Assembly (NCBI GenBank): GCA_019188255.1
Contig: JAETXT010000001.1
Coordinates: 7,564,001 to 7,628,000 of the forward strand
Direction: 5' to 3'
DNA: 64,000 nucleotides
From: Verticillium longisporum
Taxonomy: Eukaryota; Ascomycota; Sordariomycetes; Glomerellales; Plectosphaerellaceae
Shown here: positions 12,061 to 23,103 of the stretch, piece by piece
How the letters are laid out: each line of letters opens with the position of its first letter
Numbering within the stretch: the stretch's first letter is position 1
Position numbers and translations under genes: made by a program
The notes under the pieces: generated by a model
The model's input: the letters and a program-made list of their open reading frames with translations, nothing else
What the model was told of the DNA's origin: nothing
Database searches by the model: none

Positions 12061-13053
12061 ACAGGCGGATAGTACCAATGGCGTCGGCGGCCGCAAGGTG
12101 GTTGGTATGCTGGTCCCCTCGGTCCTTTTTCGACGTGTTCGGTTGCTGGTACCGGCACCCGTTCAAATCAATCCACGAGTTTCTCAGCTATTCAGCAATT
12201 CGGGTCGTCGCTGAGCTCTTTGCACGCGGTGTGCGGCGTCCGTCGTCGATCGGTCGTTACGATTTTCCGCTCTACGCCCGAATGCTGCGAGACCAGCTGG
12301 GGGTCGAAATACTTCCAAGTGAAGTCCGTCGAACTCGGCCGTCATGGGGTCAAGCCGAAGTGTAGGCAAGAAGACCTAAAGATTCCGGATTAAAGAAGAT
12401 TCGGAGCGGCGACAGTGGATGTTGGGCCATAAAATGTGTCGGTGGTGTACTATGGGCAGTTGTGTCACGGCACCCAAATTGACATGCGGCAGACGTGTTG
12501 TGGATATACCCAACGGTGGGTCACAACGGATGTGCAAGATCTCGATGACATGGTTAAACCAGACCACGTGCTCGGTTGTGGAGACACAAGCTAGATCAGC
12601 CAAAGGCACTGAGATCGGTGAAAAGCAGCGGCAATTTGCGAGCCAGCCCTCCAGCCCGTGCCCCCACATCAAAACTGACGAGAGAGATACTTGTAAAGCC
12701 GGCTAATGGGAGGTTGCGCTACAGGGGAGCGTCGCCCATCGCATCGAGGTTTCAAGTCGGGATCGAGAACATTTGTCGTAACCCACACCCCCTCGCCCCC
12801 GGAGGTATCGCCTTCAAACCGTCAGAGTCCTCATCAATAGGTTGCAACTTTTCATACGGAGCGCCTTCCAGCTCCTTGCATTGTCTCTCCCAGGCTAGCC
12901 CGCGTTCACTCACCATCGTCGCCCAAAAACCATAAAAAGTCCTTTCTGCCCCATCACACCTCGCCATTCCTCCTCCAATCTATCACTCCTCGGCGGACAA
13001 CGATCTCATACTCATTTTGATGCACTAGGTTAGCTTCTCATCCGTACATCGAG
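12061..13053. other. Intergenic, no recognisable gene
   Basis: Upstream region of the SAM-HMG gene; overlapping short frames only. No domain or RNA gene seen. Confidence 0.45.
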
Positions 13054-13577
13054 ATGGATTTCATTCAAGAATACTCGCCCGCAGTTTGTGATCTGCAATG
13101 GAAACCGGGGAGGATTGAAGCCACGCTTCGCGCATTGGAAGACGAACACCAACGGTTTCGACGCCAACAACGCAAGTCCTTCCGTCTCATGGACCGCTGA
13201 TCGAACTGCGATTGATCATCTGGGAGCACGCATTGCCTGATCGACGCGTCCTTCGCATGTCTGAAATTTTCCTCAAAACAAGCTACAACCCAGGCAAAAC
13301 CTTCTTTTGCTCTACCCGCCCGCCAGTACTTTTCCACGTGTGCAGGGAATCTCGCCAGCTTGCTCTCGTAGGTTTCAAGCCTTTCTTCGAGGAGGACTCC
13401 AATGGCATGATAACCAGACCCGTAAACTTCCGCCCCAAGTTCGACGTTATATATCTTGAGCACATGGAGGAACTTAGCGCAACCGCTTCAAAACACCCGG
13501 AAGTCAACGAAATCGAGTCGATCGCTATCCCAAACCACGCCTCCGGTGTCAAACTATGGAGTAATAGTATCAGCTGA
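13054..13577 (+). pseudogene. 2EXR-domain protein, one frameshift
   Basis: The frame begins MDFIQEYSPAVCDL and runs to about 13190. It then shifts into PLIELRLIIWEHALPDRRV and PPVLFHVCRESRQLAL, the two hallmark blocks of the 2EXR domain (ELRxxIW and HVCRESR), common in large fungal families of unknown function. The shift is explained by one missing C in the tract before the ELR block. The product after the domain is about 100 residues, short for the family. The function of 2EXR proteins is not known. Confidence 0.7.
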
Positions 13578-13663
13578 CCACTTGAGCCTTGCCTTCAGGC
13601 CTTGACGAGACTTCTCCTGGTTAGGATCCTGGAACAATCATGACAAAAGTGATTATACTAGAA

Positions 13664-14300
13664 CTAGGATAGATATTCCAGAATCCGGGCCAGACCATGC
13701 TAGTCCCCTTCTACGGTCCCTGCTTCCTCCCGGTCGACCCAGCCCTCCGTGTAACTTCCTCCGAAATCAATTAGCCACGCATTGTCTTCGGTATCGATCA
13801 AGACGTTGTGAGGCTTCACGTCCCCCCAGACAAGGCCAGCTTTGTGCAGCTCAGCCAGCGAGTCCTTGACCTGTGCTGCCCACTGTTTTCTCAGTGAAGA
13901 CGGAGCGGATGTCCTTGCCCGATGAAGAGGAAGCCGCTCGTCAACAAACGTCAGACGCATCCCCAGCAACCGGTCTCCGTCGCCAACAACGCCGTGCAGG
14001 CGGCAAACACGGGCTTTCGGGCCTAGATTCACCATCTCAATCTGTTTAAAGGCTTCTAGCTCTCGGCTGACCTCTTCGCGGCTACCCCCAACACAAAACG
14101 GCTTAAAAAGTAGGTATCCTTTCCGTCATTGACATGAACTCGACGTGGCGACCTGATAAGCCAGGATGTCGTCTATTTGAAAGTGCATGATAACCAGGTC
14201 ACCGTCACCGTGGGTGAGCGGACCAGGAATTTGGTCTTGATCGGCGATGGTTTGCCGTCCGCACTATCTATGATTCTGAGAGAGGTACGTATAGTCCCTT
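13664..14300 (-). pseudogene. Protein-kinase-like gene, degraded
   Basis: The best piece (14035-13700) reads VWGDVKPHNVLID, the catalytic loop, followed by AWLIDFGGSYTEGWVD, the metal-binding DFG segment. Upstream the reading continues as FKPFCVGGSREEVSREL and, after a frameshift near 14115, as HGDGDLVIMHFQIDDILAY. Downstream an in-frame TAG interrupts GD-stop-HGLARILEYL, where CAG to TAG would explain the change, and the protein ends at 13664. This is a fungal kinase-like family with short N-lobes, often of unknown substrate. One stop and at least one frameshift make it a probable pseudogene. Confidence 0.6.
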
Positions 14301-14309
14301 CACTCCTTC

Positions 14310-14821
14310 GTTCTTTACCTCCAAGCTGGTGGGCTGACATTAGCGAGTAGGCTTGTACCTGCTGCTTGGTGACCGTAGTACCCTTTCATGACCAGCATGT
14401 CTCCTGGCCTGGCGGCGCCTGCCACGTGATGACAAGTCCCCAGAACTCCAATATCCTTGTGAACTTTTTACTCCCTTTCGAGCTTAACGCCACTACAAAG
14501 CTGGAGCCCGACTTGACTGTTGTCAAGCCAAGGGTGCGCCAGCACCTCGTCGTCGGTCAGACCGTCAACCAGCGTCTCAGCTTTTCATGGGACTAGACTT
14601 GTACTCTCGAGGATAATAGACCCCCGAGGTCCTGTGGACTCTTTTGGTTCGCTCATTTCGGGGTTTTTGGCGCTTGCTTCCGTGCCGTCCTGCTGCGTGT
14701 GGAGGATACACTAGAGGTGCTCGATCCCAGGAGTGACCCATCTCGTGTTTTCCCGTCAGCCGCGACGGCACGGCCGTTCTGACGGGCCACTAAAACAGAC
14801 TGCAGATGTAGCTACTTCATG
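14310..14821. other. No recognisable gene; 3' flank of the Fot1 element
   Basis: This lies downstream of the RIP-mutated transposase on its coding strand. Terminal inverted repeats were looked for here and in 16050-16320, but no convincing pair was found by eye. Confidence 0.4.
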
Positions 14822-16048
14822 TTACTGGATAGCCCTAGATCCAATAGCCCTATGTAGGATAGAGTCGACGCTTCTAGTAGCGTTGGTGGTAGAGTTTTCG
14901 AGTAGTAGAGGGCTGAGGAGGGGCTAGGTTATCGATACCGGCCAAAGACCTGTTGATTTCCACCTACTGCGTATATTCTAGGCCGTAAAAGCTGCCTGGC
15001 GAGCCCTCCTATAGCAGCTAAGGAAATTCCTTTTCCCTACTACTGTAGAATCGTTCTACTGCTTAAGGTATCCTAGCTGTTTCCTATAGGATGCCTCAAG
15101 GGGACCGAAAACGGACTGGTCGAGTAGCTGTAGGACGTGTGACGTATGGGGAGGTAGGAAAACCAGGTAGATATTGTTAGTATAGTAGAGATACATGAAT
15201 TCTGTTGTCTTATGGCTACCGTGGCCGTCTAGGATAAGTAGCCTAGCTGTTGAGGGGTCGGTTGGTTGGGTGGATGGAATGAAGATCTCCTTAAGCTAGA
15301 AGATAGCCGTGTCGTTGTCTGTCTATCCGTTTTCGGTTGTAGTAAACTTCTATCTACTATAGGGCTGTAGATCTAGTGGAAACCACTGCTGTTGGACTGA
15401 TTTTCCCTTAAAAATGACTAAGGGAGGTACTGTAGTGCCTGTCGCGCTGATACACTCGAGGATAGACGTCTAGGCCCTAGATCCTGGCTGTTTTTTCCGT
15501 AGATTCTGGGCTTCTGCAGAGCCTAGAACTAGGCCGTTCGATCCTCGGCCTTCTAGGATACCAGTCTCATCTATATTATATCGGTTAACTGGTTGGATCG
15601 CCTTAATCTCTGGAATAGATAGGTATCTAAACCAGTCCCTGATTACGTTAGTTGTCGCGCCGTTGATACGCTGGGAATCGATAGGCCTAGCTCTCTGGGC
15701 CTTTACCGATGGGTTTCTGCGTGTAAAGGCTTGGAACCAGTTCTTTCCGATCGTCTGTGGTCCCCCTTGTAGGTGTAGGATTCGTTCTGCAAATTCCCTG
15801 ACTTGCGCGTGCGTAGGTGGAAGCCCTAGGGCAGCCTGGATCCGTATCCATTCTACTAGGTGCTTTTCCTGCGTCGGGGATAGCTTCTGACGGGTTGTAG
15901 AAGTAATACTCTTCAGTTGGATTCCTTGTAAACGGTCTTAAATGGTAGACCTCGGAATACCCCACTTGATGGAAGCCTTCCGGATAGATTGGCCATTTGT
16001 GACGTCCTCTAAGGCTTGATTAATCTCATCTTCCGTATAGGGAGACAT
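14822..16048 (-). mobile_element. Fot1/pogo-type DDE transposase, RIP-mutated
   Basis: Read on the minus strand from ATG at 16048, the sequence gives a near full-length pogo/Fot1 transposase: a helix-turn-helix (SIRKASIKWGIPRST), a CENP-B-type second DNA-binding domain (GPQTIGKNWFQAFTRRN), and the DDE core with YNIDETGILEGRG, LLILDGHGSHKT and PPHTSHVLQLLDQSVFG. The frame is intact in length (about 408 codons) but carries many TAG/TAA codons, several clearly at Trp positions (A-stop-TSI, SR-stop-KFT, NG-stop-TDN; TGG to TAG). This G:C to A:T pattern is the mark of RIP. It is not a working transposase. Confidence 0.85.
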
Positions 16049-16463
16049 CGTAGACTAAGGTAGTCGGAGTAAAAATCTGGAAGGAATTGTAGGAGATTTG
16101 GTTGAGATATCGTGGGTTGAAAGGAGGGGGTTGAAAGTGCGGTGAGGGATTTTGGGTGGCCGGTTGAGGGGGTGGCCGGGTGAGGGGTGAGTAACGTTAG
16201 TTTCCAGAGGGAGCCGAAAAAGTGTGCTCTGGGTTATTTTTGGCCAAGCTGCTCTCCTTTCGTCGTCGTTTCTTAGTCGAGAGATACTGTTCACTTAGCT
16301 ACATTAAATATATCAAGACAAGACATACAGCTTCTTTCTGTCACAATGTTGGTGATCGAATCTCGGCTTGAAGGTGGGCTTAGGGGCACAGGAATATCAT
16401 CGTACGATGCATAGATGATGGTGCAATATTTGTAAGATCAACGCGGGCAATTGAGGCCGCTAC
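16049..16463. other. 5' flank of the Fot1 element, no gene
   Basis: G-rich, with repeats of the form GGTGGCCGG near 16155-16190 that could belong to the element end. No coding content. Confidence 0.35.
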
Positions 16464-16925
16464 CTAGCGAGACCTGTGGAGCGCCTGAAACCTTTCACGC
16501 AAGTTCTTGTTCGCTATATTCTTCTCTCTTCTTGAACCATACAACACAGACGAAATGAGTTCCCGTGATTGTTGCGTTTCTCTCAGACATGAGCCTCTCT
16601 CGTCTCCTTCCTCCATAACAACAATAGTCGTCGTCCCACACATCCAAAGCCAAGTCTCGTCCTTCACGCGATACGCACAGCCAGGCTCTGTCAAACGTCC
16701 TTGCCCTTTGATGAGAACTGTGCCGCGGAGCAAGAATATCAAACAATCACGGTAGCATGGCTTGCTGTCCCCCACAGGCGAGCCTATGGACATTGTGCTG
16801 AGGTGATGAAACTTGTACGCTGGCTCCGGCCTGTTGAACTGGGGTTTAACGGAGGTCAGCCATTGTCTCGCAGGTCTACCATGGAGTGATACCTCTCTTT
16901 TAACAGCTTCAAGCACTTGTTCCAT
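16464..16925 (-). CDS. Unrecognised open frame
   Basis: A 153-residue minus frame begins MEQVLEAVKREVSLHGRPAR and looks protein-like to about residue 60 (YKFHHLSTMSIGSP). A second minus frame (16746-16495) then looks equally plausible, so an intron or frameshift may connect them. No domain is recognised. Confidence 0.22.
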   Translation of the reverse strand: MEQVLEAVKREVSLHGRPARQWLTSVKPQFNRPEPAYKFHHLSTMSIGSPVGDSKPCYRDCLIFLLRGTVLIKGQGRLTEPGCAYRVKDETWLWMCGTTTIVVMEEGDERGSCLRETQQSRELISSVLYGSRREKNIANKNLRERFQALHRSR

Positions 16926-17249
16926 GTTGCCAGGGTCGAGCGCGTCCCAGAATTCTTTGCCTCAAGAGGGTTTGATTTTTGGATGGCAGGCATTGCTTAT
17001 AGACTCCAGATGGCCACAATACTGTTAATGTTGACGAATGTTTGATGAGTGAGTCTTGTGGACGAGGTTGGGAGACCTCAAAGAAGGTTGAGTTTACATC
17101 AACAGGGCGGGGTAAGACATCCCCTACAAATGAGTGGTGGCTAAGGAGTTGAGATTGGTCAGTTGTCCGAGCGTTACTAAGGCAGGCCTATTGACGACGT
17201 CCGGATTCCCTCCGCCAGTCCCCTCAGCGTCTGTGCTGTCGCACAGCCT

Positions 17250-17750
17250 TAACCTGGGATGTTATCGTGGTCATGGAGATTCCCATCCAGGTCAGCTGTC
17301 CTTTGTTGCCGGCGTTGAAGGTCGAATTGATCCCCTTGCGCGGAGGAGTGCATCCTCATCCAGTGCTGCGTACGCTGTTGCTGCATACACTCTTGCGCAT
17401 GGGTTGCAATCATCCACACCTCCGTGCAAATATCATGGCAAGCAAAAACAGCCGAGGCCATCTATGTTGTCAGCTCTGTTCTTCAATCGACCGAGTCCAC
17501 TTACCGATGATATGCTGAGGAGTGGACGGACATTCCATGTCTGAGCTCGAGTTCCAGCCACTGCGGAAGCCACGATTGTGCCTAGAGTCGCTATCATTTG
17601 GATGGAAACATGACCGAGTATCTGCCTGATTCTTGGTATGTCCCTCAACTTGTTACCTCCTTGTCGACCTCTGGGGCCCTTCTTCTCCCATATAAATTGG
17701 GCCCACTCCCAGACCATGCTGACGCGAAACAAGCTCGTACCAACGGCAAG
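17250..17750 (-). pseudogene. Truncated multi-pass membrane protein, paralogue of 47301-48257
   Basis: The minus frame from about 17750 reads TSLFRVSMVWEWAQFIWE, GGNKLRDIPRI and LGHVSIQMIATLG. This parallels ASMFRIFMVTQWIVFIWE, GGNTLRNTPGI and TGHLSIQILSTG in the intact gene at 47.3 kb. After an intron-like gap the reading resumes near 17461 with AVFACHDICTEVWM, matching AAYALHDGCTETLVW. The first two membrane segments are missing: at about 17750 the sequence passes directly into a DUF6601-type remnant on the opposite strand, so the 5' half was lost at a rearrangement junction. Function of the family is unknown. Confidence 0.65.
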
Positions 17751-18330
17751 CATGCTGGCGGCCGGGGCGGCCGCATATTCTTCAAGCCGTTGCCGCGCTT
17801 CCTCCTCGAGCCGCCCTTCTGGGGAGAACCTGCGATGCTCGCAGCGCCGGGTCCACTTGTGGACCAGCAACCGTTTGCCTATGGGGACTGTCGGGAGCAC
17901 GCCATCGGCTTCTGCTCTCGTCAAGGGGAACTACCTCCTGCCCGAAGAGGTGCACGGGTAAGCGTGGAGAACGGTCGGCAAGGATGTGCTGAACACAACG
18001 CATATTTATTCCTCGATCGTTCCGCGTTTCCAATACGGAGAGCTCCGCCTCAGCCGGCTCAACAAGATACATTATCTCTGGAGGACCCCGTTTCGCGGCT
18101 ACATGGCTCACTGGAACCAGTACGGCTCGTTCTTTGGCGACAACTTTGCCTGGCTGCCAAGCTCGACAGTCTACGTCGCCATAGTCCTGACGGCGATGCA
18201 GGCCGGCCTCGCGACGGAGCTCCAAGAGAATACAGCCCTCCAGTCGGCCTTGAACGGCGTCACTTTTCCATCCTGGGGCACTCGTCGCCGCAGGCTTCGT
18301 AATGGTCGTGTTCTACTCTATGTTTATCAG
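17751..18330 (+). pseudogene. DUF6601-type membrane protein remnant
   Basis: Pieces in three frames spell a recognisable fungal family: IFFKPLPRFLLEPPFW near 17780, GNYLLPEEVHG near 17930, then RFQYGELRLSRLNKIHYLW, GYMAHWNQYGSFFGDNFAWL and TVYVAIVLTAMQAGLA (18030-18210), the last a probable membrane helix. From memory these are the conserved blocks of DUF6601, proteins of unknown function with C-terminal membrane segments. At least two frameshifts separate the pieces and the N-terminus is missing at the 17750 junction. Confidence 0.6.
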
Positions 18331-18968
18331 CAACTAGGTCGCTACGAGGTGCTACATAAAGGAGAGATGGGGAAAGGACAGGTATGTATACTGCTCTTTG
18401 AATGTTACCCGCTCTTCCATTCGGGCGACATATTGACTAGACATGAAGTTCAAATCTCAGGCGTGCGGGCGACGGCTATCCGCGGCAAGTCACCAGGACA
18501 ATGCCAAGTACTCTCATGACTTCCTAGGACGTCGGCCTTCGCCTCTCCAAGACAACGGAGCTCTCATGGACGCTCGCGGGCCACGTCTTGCTACCCTCTT
18601 CCCGCCTTGCCCGCTTCATCGTTCGATCAGGCGTGCAGCAGTCGCTGGAAGCCTCAACGCGAGAAGTGAGCAGCGAAGGAGTCTCGCCGATCTGATCCTG
18701 TCAACTCGGCGAGACGCACAACATGCGTACCCCACCAGACATCACGGTGCAAATGGCCGAAATTGACCAAGGACGAATGTGGCCGTCGCCTGCTTCGACT
18801 TTGCCCCACGAAGCATATATTTATAATCCGCCGTACTGACCCTCTTGCTCTGGGTAGATGAGCATCGTCAGCATGCAGGGGGTGGAAGGTGGAACAACGC
18901 TCAGGGGTCGGGATAGAGGGCTGCCGCTTCAACGCGTAGGTCTAGGGTAGAGTCCAACAGGCTACATC
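18331..18968. other. No recognisable gene
   Basis: Short frames only; nothing supportable. Confidence 0.4.
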
Positions 18969-19355
18969 ATGTACAAGGAGAGTTCGATGTATGAGGTCTT
19001 GCACCAGATCTTAATGAACCTACCCAGCGTTGATGCCACAGAGATGCTTCATCGACTGCGATCAGGGGCCGATGTTGAATCCGTTGTCACGCAGGTGAGG
19101 GATGGGGATATCCTAGCAAGTTCTTGGGGGCTCGGAGCTCTACCTCTCTTCCACCTCTCAAGCATCGAAGTGAACGGCGATACTCGGACCCAGGACCCAC
19201 AGCCTCTGGACCGTAAAGGAGTACGATATCTGATAACGCATGATGCGGTTTGTTCGGTTTTCTCGGTGTTATATCTGTTGCAATGCGCAATGACAAACGA
19301 GGTAGGAACAAACGGTAGTCACAGCAAGACCACGTTAGATAAGACAGAGGCTTAA
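18969..19355 (+). CDS. Fragment resembling the mid region of a Zn2Cys6 regulator
   Basis: The first 50 residues (YEVLHQILMNLPSVDATEML, then HRLRSGADVESVVTQVRDGD) match a short helical segment that, in many fungal Zn(II)2Cys6 transcription factors, follows the DNA-binding cluster (pattern LxxLPxxxAxxxLxRIRSGxDxxxxVxxxxDGD). No zinc cluster is seen upstream, and the frame after residue 55 is not recognised. It is therefore at best an orphan exon. Identification is from a remembered pattern only. Confidence 0.35.
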   Translation: MYKESSMYEVLHQILMNLPSVDATEMLHRLRSGADVESVVTQVRDGDILASSWGLGALPLFHLSSIEVNGDTRTQDPQPLDRKGVRYLITHDAVCSVFSVLYLLQCAMTNEVGTNGSHSKTTLDKTEA

Positions 19356-20122
19356 AATCATTACTTCCTTCAAAGATGTAAAGAAATTATTGCCCAGCCA
19401 GGGTCCCTGACGTTAGCTGTCAAAGCTACTAGCCGTAACAGTCCTCGAGACTCGCCAGTTTCCTAGCTCGCTTTGTGGTCAAGAGCATTCTACACTAGAA
19501 CTCATGACTGAGGGTTTTGCCACGTAGAACGAGTCTTAGGTGCGATGGCTACAAGGTAGAGACGCCGGTACAGGAACTAATCTGGATGTGCAAGTGATCA
19601 GGGTGAGATTTGGCCGACTGCAGGCCCTGGGAGAACCTGGCCAACGGACGGACTGGTTCTCAGCGCTCTAGTCAGCATTACGGCGCTGCCGTGTTTGAGG
19701 AAGGAAGGCTGGTGAGTTACCTTTATTTGTCTAGGTGTTCGAATTCAAGGTCAACGTAATGGGACAGGAAATGGGACCTGATGCCTTAAGAGATTTTATG
19801 TAACGACCCGGAACGATGGCCCTAGATAAGCCACAAACGTGGACAATTTGATCATGTTGCACAACGTGGTGCTGCATCGCCCGAAGCATATTCACCGACC
19901 CTGCGAACTGCAGAGTACGGGTATATCAAGAAGGCAACGGAGATCTACATAGTTTAACGTTAAAGCCCATTCCAAAGAGACGACTCAATTCACGTAAGAG
20001 AAGAGGTACATGGCACTTCCGAACAACCTTGCATTCGGTCATATACCGTAACTTGCTATGCCTAGCTAGCTAGATATCTACTTCGCTCTGATAAGTCAAA
20101 TACCCTTTCAAAGTGTAGTGCG
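19356..20122. other. No recognisable gene
   Basis: No frame above 60 residues and no repeat or RNA signature seen. Confidence 0.5.
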
Positions 20123-21005
20123 TTAGATGAGGAACGGCAAGAAACCCCAAAGTAGCCCCAGAGCGCACCCGCAGCAGAGACAGCCGACAGAAAACCCAAA
20201 GACGTCCCCTTGCTCTAGCCTAATCCATGATGGCAGTGCGGACCGCATCGCCATTTGAAACCCGACTGCCAGCATGAAGGGAAGACAGCAAGCATACCAA
20301 TCCAAAAAGAAGACAAAGCCCGCTCTGTAGAAACCGAAATGGCATGATGATATTCATCAGACTTGAATACCAACATTTGAGAACAGAGACAAACACTGCG
20401 AACGCACAAATGATTGAGACGACTCCAGCATGAGACAGTTTCTGATATGAGGCGCGGTGATGACAGAAAGGGTCGAGTCGTTCAGAGATGTTCCATCACC
20501 GAGCGCCTTTTTGAACGCTTCCTGTGCTTCTGGCGGAATCACGTCCGAGAGACGGAGCGGCAATGTGTGGCAGAATTTGTTGGCCAGATTACCGACACAG
20601 AGATATTTTGTTCCGACGTAAAAAGTCTTGGGGATTCCCGAAGCCACATCAGATACTTGAGTTGCGATAGCGTTAGCCGCACTCCGTATTCGGCTCACCG
20701 AATCTGGGAGAACAGTTTTGACAGTGCCTCCCAATCTGGATGTGACAGCGTCAACAAAGCTTGGTACTTTAGGCAGTTGTCTCCCTAGAACATCTTTGAG
20801 CTGCCGAGATAAATCAAGCTGCAGGTTATGTCAGTACCAGGCCCAATGCTCGGTCCTTCCGATCCTTCTTGAGTACCTCTATGGTAGCGACTCCCGACTT
20901 GGAATAGCCCTTGGAGAGTGACAAGGCAGCTAGAACAATGCAGCAAATCAAACAAAGTGTCATGGCGGCAATGAGGGTAGCTCTACAGCAGCTAGCTCTC
21001 CGCAT
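20123..21005 (-). CDS. Small fungal membrane protein, two exons, possible interruption
   Basis: ATG at 21005 gives MRRASCCRATLIAAMTLCLI, a first membrane helix, spliced at 20876 (GTACTC donor, CTGAC branch, TGCAG acceptor at 20819) to an extracellular-type domain. That domain holds cysteines in IPKTFYVGTKYLCVGNLAN and ends near ITAPHIRNCLM. The same frame later encodes two hydrophobic stretches (FVFFLDWYACCLPFMLAVGF and VGCLCCGCALGLLWGF) and stops at 20123. The organisation resembles a fungal family of small membrane proteins of unknown function. Two adjacent TGA codons near 20356 separate the two parts; a further intron is possible but I found no fully convincing donor. Confidence 0.55.
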
Positions 21006-21145
21006 TATATGCGTTAGTGTTAGCGATTGCGGGTGGACTTTAGCGTATATGGCGATCGGCAGAGGATGTTGCCGCCGGAGTGTAGATTTTAGAAAGAGTC
21101 CTCCTGAAGAATGAATCCAGAGGTCTCAGGACGGCCTCTTATGGC

Positions 21146-21637
21146 TTGGAGGGATGCTCATGGAGGAAGGCTCTGGACATGGTTCTGAATAGGCTCAAAG
21201 ATAGTCCTGGAAGTGGTCCTGGAAGTGGTCCTAGAAGTGGTCCTAGGAGTGATCCTAGAAGTGATCCTAGAAGTGGTCCTAGAAGTGGTCCTAGTGATGG
21301 TCACTTCGCCGAACTCATTGCAGCACTAGGCCCACCACCTCCAGGGCTTCTCAATCGGCATCGCAACAGAGCGCTCGAGTACTGGGATGAACATGGTAGG
21401 CATGATGGAAGCCTACTCCGTATTGAATTTTTCCAACACTTCTAACCATTCTCTGTCTGCTCAGGAAACTGGAGCGAGTTTGTGCCTATACCGAAGGAGA
21501 GGACTCTCGAGGCAGCTGAAACCAAACTCGAGGATAATACCAAGTTCCTCCAGTTCATTCGAAGAGCCCTTACCTGGGATCCGGACGCTCGCCCTACAGC
21601 GAAGGAACTTCTGCAAGACCCGTGGTTGAAGGACTAG
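21146..21637 (+). pseudogene. C-terminal fragment of an SRPK-like protein kinase
   Basis: After a splice (donor after GATGAACATG near 21396, acceptor CTCAG near 21468) the frame reads HFAELIAALGPPPPGLL, EYWDEHGNWSEFVPIPKERT and LTWDPDARPTAKELLQDPWL. This is the classic C-lobe end of fungal SR-protein-like kinases (LLGPPP, then LTW...R.TAKELLxDPWL). The stop TAG is at 21635. The catalytic loop and N-lobe are absent, and just upstream of the conserved part sits a 12-bp tandem repeat that encodes a Gly/Ser/Pro/Arg string. It is an orphan tail, not an active kinase. Confidence 0.75.
21203..21296 (+). repeat. 12-bp tandem repeat, about 8 units, in coding frame
   Basis: Imperfect units of the form GGTCCTAGAAGT, varying at single positions (GGTCCTGGAAGT, GATCCTAGAAGT). 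The unit length is a multiple of three, so copy number changes would keep the frame. It encodes alternating GSGP, RSGP and RSDP tetrapeptides. Confidence 0.9.
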
Positions 21638-23103
21638 GCTAGGTTGCCGAGTTGCTTCATTATTCCATCAATACCCCAAACGTTATTTCCTCGGAGCATG
21701 CCCCTGGCTTTGCGTCTGGCAGATTGGTGGCCTTCTTGGCCTTGGCCTTGCGTGTCAACGGAGGCAAGGCCACAGCTGGCTGCGCGAGTACGATGGTGTC
21801 CCCACCGGACCCTTTGATACCTATCTTAATCGAAGGTACTGGGCAGATGTAACCTGACGGCCAGTGGCGAGGTAGATACACAGCTGGACAGAGTATCAGG
21901 CTGTTGACGGCAGTGACGACGTTGTTGTTGCTTGGTTGGCAGGGGTCGGGAAGGTAAATTGCGCAGTATGTTCCAGCCAGGGCTTAGGAGCTTGGGATAA
22001 GTAATGAGCCTGTAATAGGGTAAGTTGGGGAAGGGGGAGGTAAAACCAATTGCTAGATATCGAAGGTGCTTCAGCACTTACGACAGTGACGAAGACTGAA
22101 TAAAATTCGAACCTGGCGTGGGTAATCTTCTGGTGTAAATATTCTTGGCAATGGGAAAGACATTCAACTTGCCCTGAGAGCGAATCTCATGGGGCGTACT
22201 ACGGCTTCATGTAAGCTCCCGAGCCGCAAAACCAAATGCCATAAGCAGCGCCATGGTGAGGCGGGCAGGCTCAGGACCCAAAAACGGGTACCATGGAGGC
22301 GAACACGGAAAGTGACATGAGAAAGGCGTCGATCTACAGGCCGCGCATGGGAGAGGGGGAAGGCTCCTTACCTCCCACCACCACGCAGGTAGGGTAAGAT
22401 CACTAGCAACGAAATATACGTCGTCGCTCTACATACGATCGTCATCTGTGCTCTGCGTAAGCATCATGCCTCAGCAGGCTAGTGAGGGGCCACGGACCGG
22501 ATCCACGATTCCCGTGGGTGCTTGATGTTGGCGATTCTTCGCTGAACCGTCATTTTCTTCCTTTGGTATGATGATCCCTACGGGGATACTGTCGTTCAGA
22601 TCGGCAATTATGCAATCCAACCTCGTGCAGCTCGTCTTGTGTGTGAGACTGGAAACGGCCTTGTCTGGTTTTCTGCAACATGGACTGTTGTTGGCCCCAC
22701 AACTGCCTGAGAAGGGAAGTGTGTTATGCGCACTGGGGTTCATGTAAAGTGTCTTCAAGTACGTTACCTTATACGAGTATAATCTTCTGCTGTCTGAACA
22801 TCCACTCGACTGCCTTCCTCGCCAGAGACCCTCTCTCACACACGCCACTCTCATCTCATCCAAACAAAGTCCAGGACGTAACATGACATTCATATACTCA
22901 TCACGGGGGTATCTATCCAAATTTCCCACTAGGGCATCCCACCCCAAGTAGCTCTTCAGCCTCCCAAAATACAAATGCAAAACCCGCTTGACCTCTGTCC
23001 AAAGGAAAACGATCTGACAGATGGCAGAGGGGCTTGAACCACCCAACCTGCAAAGCCTCCCACGTCACATGTTCGTACACACCTGGTCACCTTTTTGGTT
23101 TGC
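21638..23103. other. No recognisable gene
   Basis: About 1.5 kb, including the downstream flank of the histidine kinase. Short frames on both strands without domains. Confidence 0.45.

Noticed and set aside
14310..16320. Terminal inverted repeats for the Fot1 element
   Set aside because: Candidate G-rich blocks near 16155-16200 have no convincing inverted partner near 14600-14800; RIP may have erased them.
17598..18225. Long overlapping open frames of 147-234 residues on both strands around the 17.75 kb junction
   Set aside because: GC-rich antisense shadows. Only the segments matching the membrane-protein and DUF6601 families are supportable.
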